Positions 58,631-64,000 of a stretch of DNA of 64,000 bases are shown piece by piece (within the stretch, counting starts at the first letter, position 1; every line of letters starts with the position of its first letter). The notes under the pieces were generated by a model, which was given only the letters and a program-made list of their open reading frames with translations, ran no database searches and had not been told where the DNA came from. The DNA comes from Mercenaria mercenaria (Eukaryota; Mollusca; Bivalvia; Venerida; Veneridae), in contig NC_069375.1 in NCBI RefSeq assembly GCF_021730395.1, positions 14,469,001-14,533,000 of the forward strand, in the 5' to 3' direction. The position numbers and the translations under genes are program-made.

Positions 58631-61600
58631 TTATAAATTTTCTTGTATTTCTGATAACACATTTGTATAGCTAGAGACACTTCGCGTTCTTGTAGGACAA
58701 TATGACAGAAGTGACATAACTGACATATTGTATCGTTTATACAGAATAAACAGAAACAAGACTAAAACCATTAATACCGGCAGTACAACTTTAACATTTA
58801 CATCGGAACTAGGCTTTGTGTTCTTTGTAGTTTTTGGAGATTTATGTGGAGCACTTGTCATGAGTGTTTGACTTGTTGTTACAACATCCTTTCCTCTAGT
58901 GGTGTTTACTGTACATATATCACTGTACTGTTGTTGAAACCGTGCTATTGCTGGAGCAGCTGTTCCATAAAGTGTTACAGACAGCTGACTTAAATTTGTT
59001 TCATCTACGGAAAAAAAAGATAAATTTTAATAAACTTTTGAGTTTTGTGCCTGTATCTGTACTAAAATGTAATTATTTGAAGGTACAGTGTGTGTGATAA
59101 GACCATAAGTTTGTCTAACATCATATATTATTTGTATACAGATAAGGTATTTAAAAGTGTTGTTTCATAAGCAAATTTTAAGCACAACAGGGATTTCTTT
59201 GGTTTCAACTATTAAGTGTAGGTCCAAACCGGCCAGTCGCTATTAACACAGGTCCATGGGGGTTTTGATAAAGCTTCTTACTTGCAGAATGTCTATCCTG
59301 AACATATAGAACCCAAGGACCAAACGCTATCTCATCCCAGAAATGTACAGACACCAGTCGCAATTTGCTCACAGCCACCGGCTTGCCCTACCGCAATATA
59401 ACAAATATCATTAGTACAACTATAAATACAATTTTTATACTTATGCAAGTTTTTATAATGTTTTATATTTTTCAATGTTTTATAAATATTATGTTACCCA
59501 TAAAATATATAAACATTGCATGTCGACATGGCAGTATGCATGTATTTAAAGATATATTAGAGCCAAATGCATATTTGAAAATTTGAAATAAGTTGAAAAT
59601 GATGCAGAAGGTTTGTAAATGTTTCCGATAGTATCTGTTGATATTTGTTAAATAACTGAAATAATATAAGAATTTTGACAGGTTAAAGGTGCGGATGGAA
59701 ATATCTGGCTGAAGGGTAACTGTTGAGGTAGTTACGAGGCGCTTCCGAGAGCCAGATACTTCCATCCGCACCTTCAGCCGTTGATTGATTTTTCTTGCAT
59801 ACCATATTCTTCAAAAATATAAGATTTAGAATGAAACGAATGTGTTTCTTTTAAGCACTGTTTAGATAAAGTAGCGTATAAATTTATGCATACATTTATA
59901 AATTGCACCACGTGAGTCATCTTACACCCCAGGGTGTAAGACGAGCTTTAAGCACCAGCACTTCGTAACAATTTATCCAAAGAAGACTTACCCGTTTGGG
60001 TTGAAAATACATCAAGACTGATGTTGTTCCGCCAGGTGATTTTATCGCCATTTTGATTTCACCTGAACTTGATTTTAGGTTCATTTTTACCATGATGTGT
60101 TCCATCTTTGCAAGGCAAGTTTGGCTTTTCGTCTTGTCACAACTATGACAAAATTCGAAAGTTTGTGTACGGACTGAGGGTGTTCTGTAGAAAGTAAAAG
60201 CACATGAAATCTAACTCTGTTCTGATATGTTTTACTGACATGCTCTAAATATTATTCTTATTAGGGTTTGAAAGATTGGAGAAACAGAATACTTTTAACA
60301 TTTGCAATAATGCTTGTCGCTCTGGGCATAGAATACAGGAGGCGAAAGAACGTGAATACATAATTTTAACCATAAACAAGAGCTGTCACAGGAGACAGCG
60401 CGCTCGACTATTTCGATGCTGGATAGTGAAACTGGGCACATCTGAGGAAACTAGAGCTGTCACTGGAGTATTTAATGACTCCAATTGTGGATGAAGATAT
60501 TGCACAAACGCCTGAGTCTATGTCAAATATACCAACTTAAAGTAATAAGAGAGGTAAAGATAAAATGTATCAAAACACTATATAAGTATATCCTAAGCAA
60601 AAAGGGGCATAATTCATTAAATATTGGCACCAGAGTTATGCACCTTGTGTCATATGGTGTGGGTGATGATGTTGAACAACTGTTTTAAGTTTGAATAAAA
60701 TCCATTCAGTAATAACAGAGACAGAGTGAAAGTGCATCAAAACTTTAACCTAAAATTCTAAGTAAAAAGGGGGGAATAATTAATGAAAAATTGGTGCCAG
60801 AGTTATGCACCTTGCGTCATATGGTGTGGGTGATGATGTTGAACAATTATTTTAAGCTTGAATCAAATCTATTCCGTAATAGCAGAGACAGAGTGAAAGT
60901 GCATCAAAACTTTAACCAAACATTCTAAGTAAAATGAGGATATAATTCATGAAAAATTGGTCCCAGAGTTATGCACCTTGTGTCATATGATAAGGGTAAT
61001 GATGTTGAACAATTGTTTAAGTTTGAATCAGATCCATTCAGTAATAACAGAGATAGAGTGAAAGTGCATAAAACTTTAACCTGAAATTCTAAGTAAAAAG
61101 GGGAATAATTCATGAAAAATTGTGCCAGAGTTATGCATCTTGTGTCATATGATGTGGGTGATGATGCTGAACAACTATTTTAAGTTTGAATCAAATCCAT
61201 TCAGTAATAACAGAGGTAGAGTGAAAGTGCACCAAAACTTTAACCTGCAATTCTAAGTAAAAAGGGGGAATAATTCATGAAAAAATGGTGCCAGAGTTAT
61301 GCACCTTGGGTCATATGATGTGGGTGATGATGTTGAACAACTATTTTAAGTTTGAATCAAATCCATTCAGTAATAACAGAGATAGAGTGAAAGTGCATCA
61401 AAACTTTAACCTGAAAATCTAAGTGAAAAAGGGGGATAATTCATGAAATATTGGTGCCAGAGTTATGTCCCTTATGTCAGATGATGTGGATGATGATGAG
61501 GAATAAGTATTTCAAGTTTGAATCAAATCCATCGAGTAATTACAGAGATAAATTGAAAAAAGAGAAAGTGTAAAAAAAACTTTAACCAAGGTGGGGACGC

Positions 61601-62619
61601 GGAAAGACGCCGACGCCGACGCCGAAGCCGGGTCGAGTAGGATAGCTCTCCTTATACTTCGTATAGTCGAGCTAAAAACGACGTTATGAATATTCTATGT
61701 TTAGTTTTCGAACAAATAATTAACAACTACAACTATATATTTGAGCGTCAGAAATCTTTTTCATGTGGTAACAATAATATGAAATTACCTAAAGGACAGG
61801 AAAAACTAGTTAATATTTGGTGTACCTAGTAATGTATGTGTATAGAGTCGTTGTTCGTAACTTTGGTGTTGGAGTTTGGATGAGTGCTTGTGAAATTAGT
61901 TTGTCAGCATTCACTAGACCAAAACCAAACACCCCATGAACTACAAAAAGTAACAAAATATAGAAAGATAATAAAATATTAAAAAAATCTACTTCACGCG
62001 AGTTTTATATAATTATCCCTTGAAATAACTAAATGAATTGTATTCAGATCATAAATTTAAATATGAATGGAATGGTTTATTTCATCAAAGTTTAATTTCA
62101 CATATATTTATATAAAACAAACACTTACAGTGTATGCCAGCGGCATTGCTTTGGAATGCAATTTTCTCCTTGCGTAGTTGCTTATAGTCGGATGTATGAA
62201 CAAGCAGATGTTGAACGTCTCTCAATGACAGGTTTTTACTGAAATCAAAGTACATGCATCTGCATCATCAACATCATTATAAACCATTTAAGTAGACTGC
62301 TTCACGAAATATATTCGAGTCATGTTCCAGAAATTGAAAGAAAAACGATTGTTTAGATCATATAAAAAGAAATATGAAACCTATGTGTAATAAGTTAAAC
62401 TTAAAGGAGAGATTAAACTCCCGACACAAATTTATGCTGCATGCCATTAAAACTGTACCTTGTCTGTTCTTTAATGGAATTGAAGCTTATGTTTTGGCAA
62501 CAACTTCATTAAACTTACTTTGCCCCTAGAGCTAGTCCAATCAGTGCTGTCACTTGAGCTGTAGCAGCAGAAACGCCATTAAAACCAGTAATGCATCTGT
62601 TTCTAAGAGTGGTAGTGAC
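58631..62619 (-). CDS. Proprotein convertase-like gene C, 3' exons (S8 end, P domain, membrane tail)
   Basis: Six exons splice in frame: 62619-62519, 62238-62129, 61940-61826, 60184-59992, 59387-59282 and 59004-58631. The 5' exons lie right of the window. The first holds the likely nucleophile in FNGVSAATAQ. The second has LSLRDVQHLLVHTSDY and the third FGFGLVNADKL. The fourth and fifth form the P domain (FCHSCD, MEHI, SPGGTTS, SVHFWDEIAFG), which closes with LSVTLYGT in the sixth. A Thr-rich stalk, one membrane span (VVLPVLMVLVLFLFIL) and a short cytosolic tail follow. Exons 1, 3, 4 and 5 match the lengths or phases of genes A and B (101, 115, 193, 106 bp). Predicted to be a type I membrane protein of the secretory route. 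Confidence 0.85.
59686..59774. mobile_element. 89-bp MITE with about 25-bp inverted ends
   Basis: AAGGTGCGGATGGAA-ATATCTGGCT pairs with AGCCAGAT-ACTTCCATCCGCACCTT. It lies in a gene C intron. Confidence 0.65.
60377..61673 (-). mobile_element. Pearl-like element, second family, copy 2
   Basis: Inverted relative of 38539-39965: CAAGAGCTGTCACAGGAGAC at the left and GGATAGCTCTCC...TATAGTCGAGCT at the right, with about seven core units. It lies in the gene C intron between the exons at 61826 and 60184 and looks complete. Confidence 0.75.
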
Positions 62620-62639
62620 CTGTTCGATAAAACAAAGCG

Positions 62640-63760
62640 ATCTATTTCAATTTATAATATAGTTTAAAATTGCGGGCATTTCTCTCAATTATGGTAAAAA
62701 CGACGATAATTACTTCTGTTCTCTTGCACGTATCTGCAGAACGTCTGTATAGGGCCTGTATTTTGAAAGCTGTTAAAGTCTTGTAACAGGAAATACTGTA
62801 ACAATTTTCAGGCATAAAACAAACACACCCGGTTTATTTCAGCAACATGTTTCAGATGAAAGACTGGCATGTCTCAAAATTACATCTGTATTTTTTTTAA
62901 GAACAACGCGAGTATTGTAAGTCTTTAATGCATTTTGGCGTTATATAACTGAAATTTACATAAACAAGTGTAATAGTTAAGCATCTAATGCAGTTATAAA
63001 AGCGCATGTAAAAGCAAAGCTATTTAAAATACATTTGAAGCTGATAAGTGTAAAGGAATTAATTACAAAATTGTAACATGTTCTCATGACAAAGAAGAAC
63101 ATTTTCTGATGCAAAAGTATCTATGTTGTAACAGTTACAACTGCTATATTGTAAACACATTCCACAGTGTTCGTTACTTACTAGTAAGTCATTTATTTTG
63201 TAAGTTTTTTCAGATCTGTTCCTTATTTGCCAATTCGAACTATTTTAAAATCGTTTTACAGCTGTAAATTGAAATCGACAAATAAAATCAATGTTGACTA
63301 GTTCTGAACAAAAATACACATCTTTTAAAACTGTAAAATTTCACACTGGCATCACTGAGTCGATAACAGATTCCGTAGCTAAGTCTATCAACAAACGTAA
63401 CCCGAATGATGTTTTAAGGGGGAGTTTTCCAGAGTTCATAACATTCGGTTGGTCGCTTATGGTCATCATACTCAGATACGTAAATATTACAAGATGTCGT
63501 CCTTGCATGCATTCGTTGTGAAATATTAGAACGTTCACACTTCGATTTCGGTTTGTTTTTTTTTGTAAACATTTATAGCCAAACTAGTATTAAAAATGCA
63601 TCTATTAAGGTTTTAATAGCTTCGTTTACTAAACAAATACAATATTATCTTAAGATATATTAGCTATATTATAAAGTATTAAAGTTTGCTACTTATCTAA
63701 GGTTTAATCTGTCACTATTTATTTATGATATGCTGACTATAAAAACAGTTTTGTGTGAAG
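62640..63760. other. Gene C intron, no further exon seen
   Basis: The exon expected upstream (195 bp in gene B, with GRHGLGTIHV) is not found here, so it lies beyond 64000 or in a part I cannot read. Overlapping open frames at 63291-63538 on both strands carry no family signature. Confidence 0.4.
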
Positions 63761-63764
63761 CCCT

Positions 63765-64000
63765 ACAAACGCGACTTTGTATGAGGTTATGACCCAACTG
63801 TTTTGAGATACACCGCATGTTTGGTGTTCAGCCCTTTTACAGTTGGACGCTACGCTTTCCTCATTGATATATTGTGTCTGACGGAACAGGTGGAGGACGC
63901 TATGACTAGTAGTTCTTAAATCCCACCATGACTGAGCTATTATGATTTCCGTCTTCTGGCCCGTTTCGTCGGGCCCTTAAGGGTGTTTCCCTTGTTGCTC
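63765..64000 (+). mobile_element. Retroelement RT-1, coding end and start of 3' region
   Basis: Fossil, cut by the window edge. The frame TVLRYTACLVFSPFTVG is followed by TTCTGGCCCGTTTCGTCGGG and CCCTTAAGGGTGTTTC, the reverse complement of the motif in the copies at 20405-25190. Confidence 0.65.

Overview
The window looks like nuclear DNA from a bivalve mollusc, probably a heterodont clam. It is AT-rich, its genes are split by many introns, and it is dense in bivalve-type repeats: pearl-like/Helentron elements with a tandem-repeat core, tRNA-headed SINEs, hairpin MITEs, a mariner, a Penelope-like 3' end and a repeatedly inserted retroelement. The species is inferred from repeat style only. 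All gene models were spliced by eye.

Left part, 1-9.8 kb: the 3' exons of a proprotein-convertase-like gene (gene A, + strand, P domain plus a membrane-anchored tail), followed by repeats, including a 1.8-kb pearl-like element at 5.8-7.7 kb and a minisatellite at 8.1-8.7 kb.

Peptide region, 9.8-19.2 kb: two related two-exon genes for secreted, prohormone-like proteins lie tail to tail (9863-11386 on + and 16934-19152 on -). Both have a phase-1 intron and both end in GI-x-x-LCC-x-IG-stop. Between them lies a possible terminal exon of a five-cysteine peptide (13926-14053, -).

Repeat nest, 20.4-29 kb: inverted and nested fragments of one reverse-transcriptase element and its AC-rich 3' region, an unfamiliar two-frame ORF, SINEs and a scrambled mariner.

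Convertase region, 31-62.6 kb, - strand: gene B can be spliced in frame over 13 exons into 586 residues. It carries a prodomain with an RKR site, an S8 domain with the Asp/His/Ser triad, and a P domain. It lacks the usual oxyanion Asn and has no membrane segment. Gene C is a paralogue that enters from the right edge and ends in a transmembrane tail. Genes A, B and C share exon boundaries and phases and form a divergent convertase family.

How the parts may work together is inference only: convertases cleave secreted precursors, and this locus places a small family of precursor-like genes beside a lineage-specific convertase cluster. Nothing in the DNA proves they interact.
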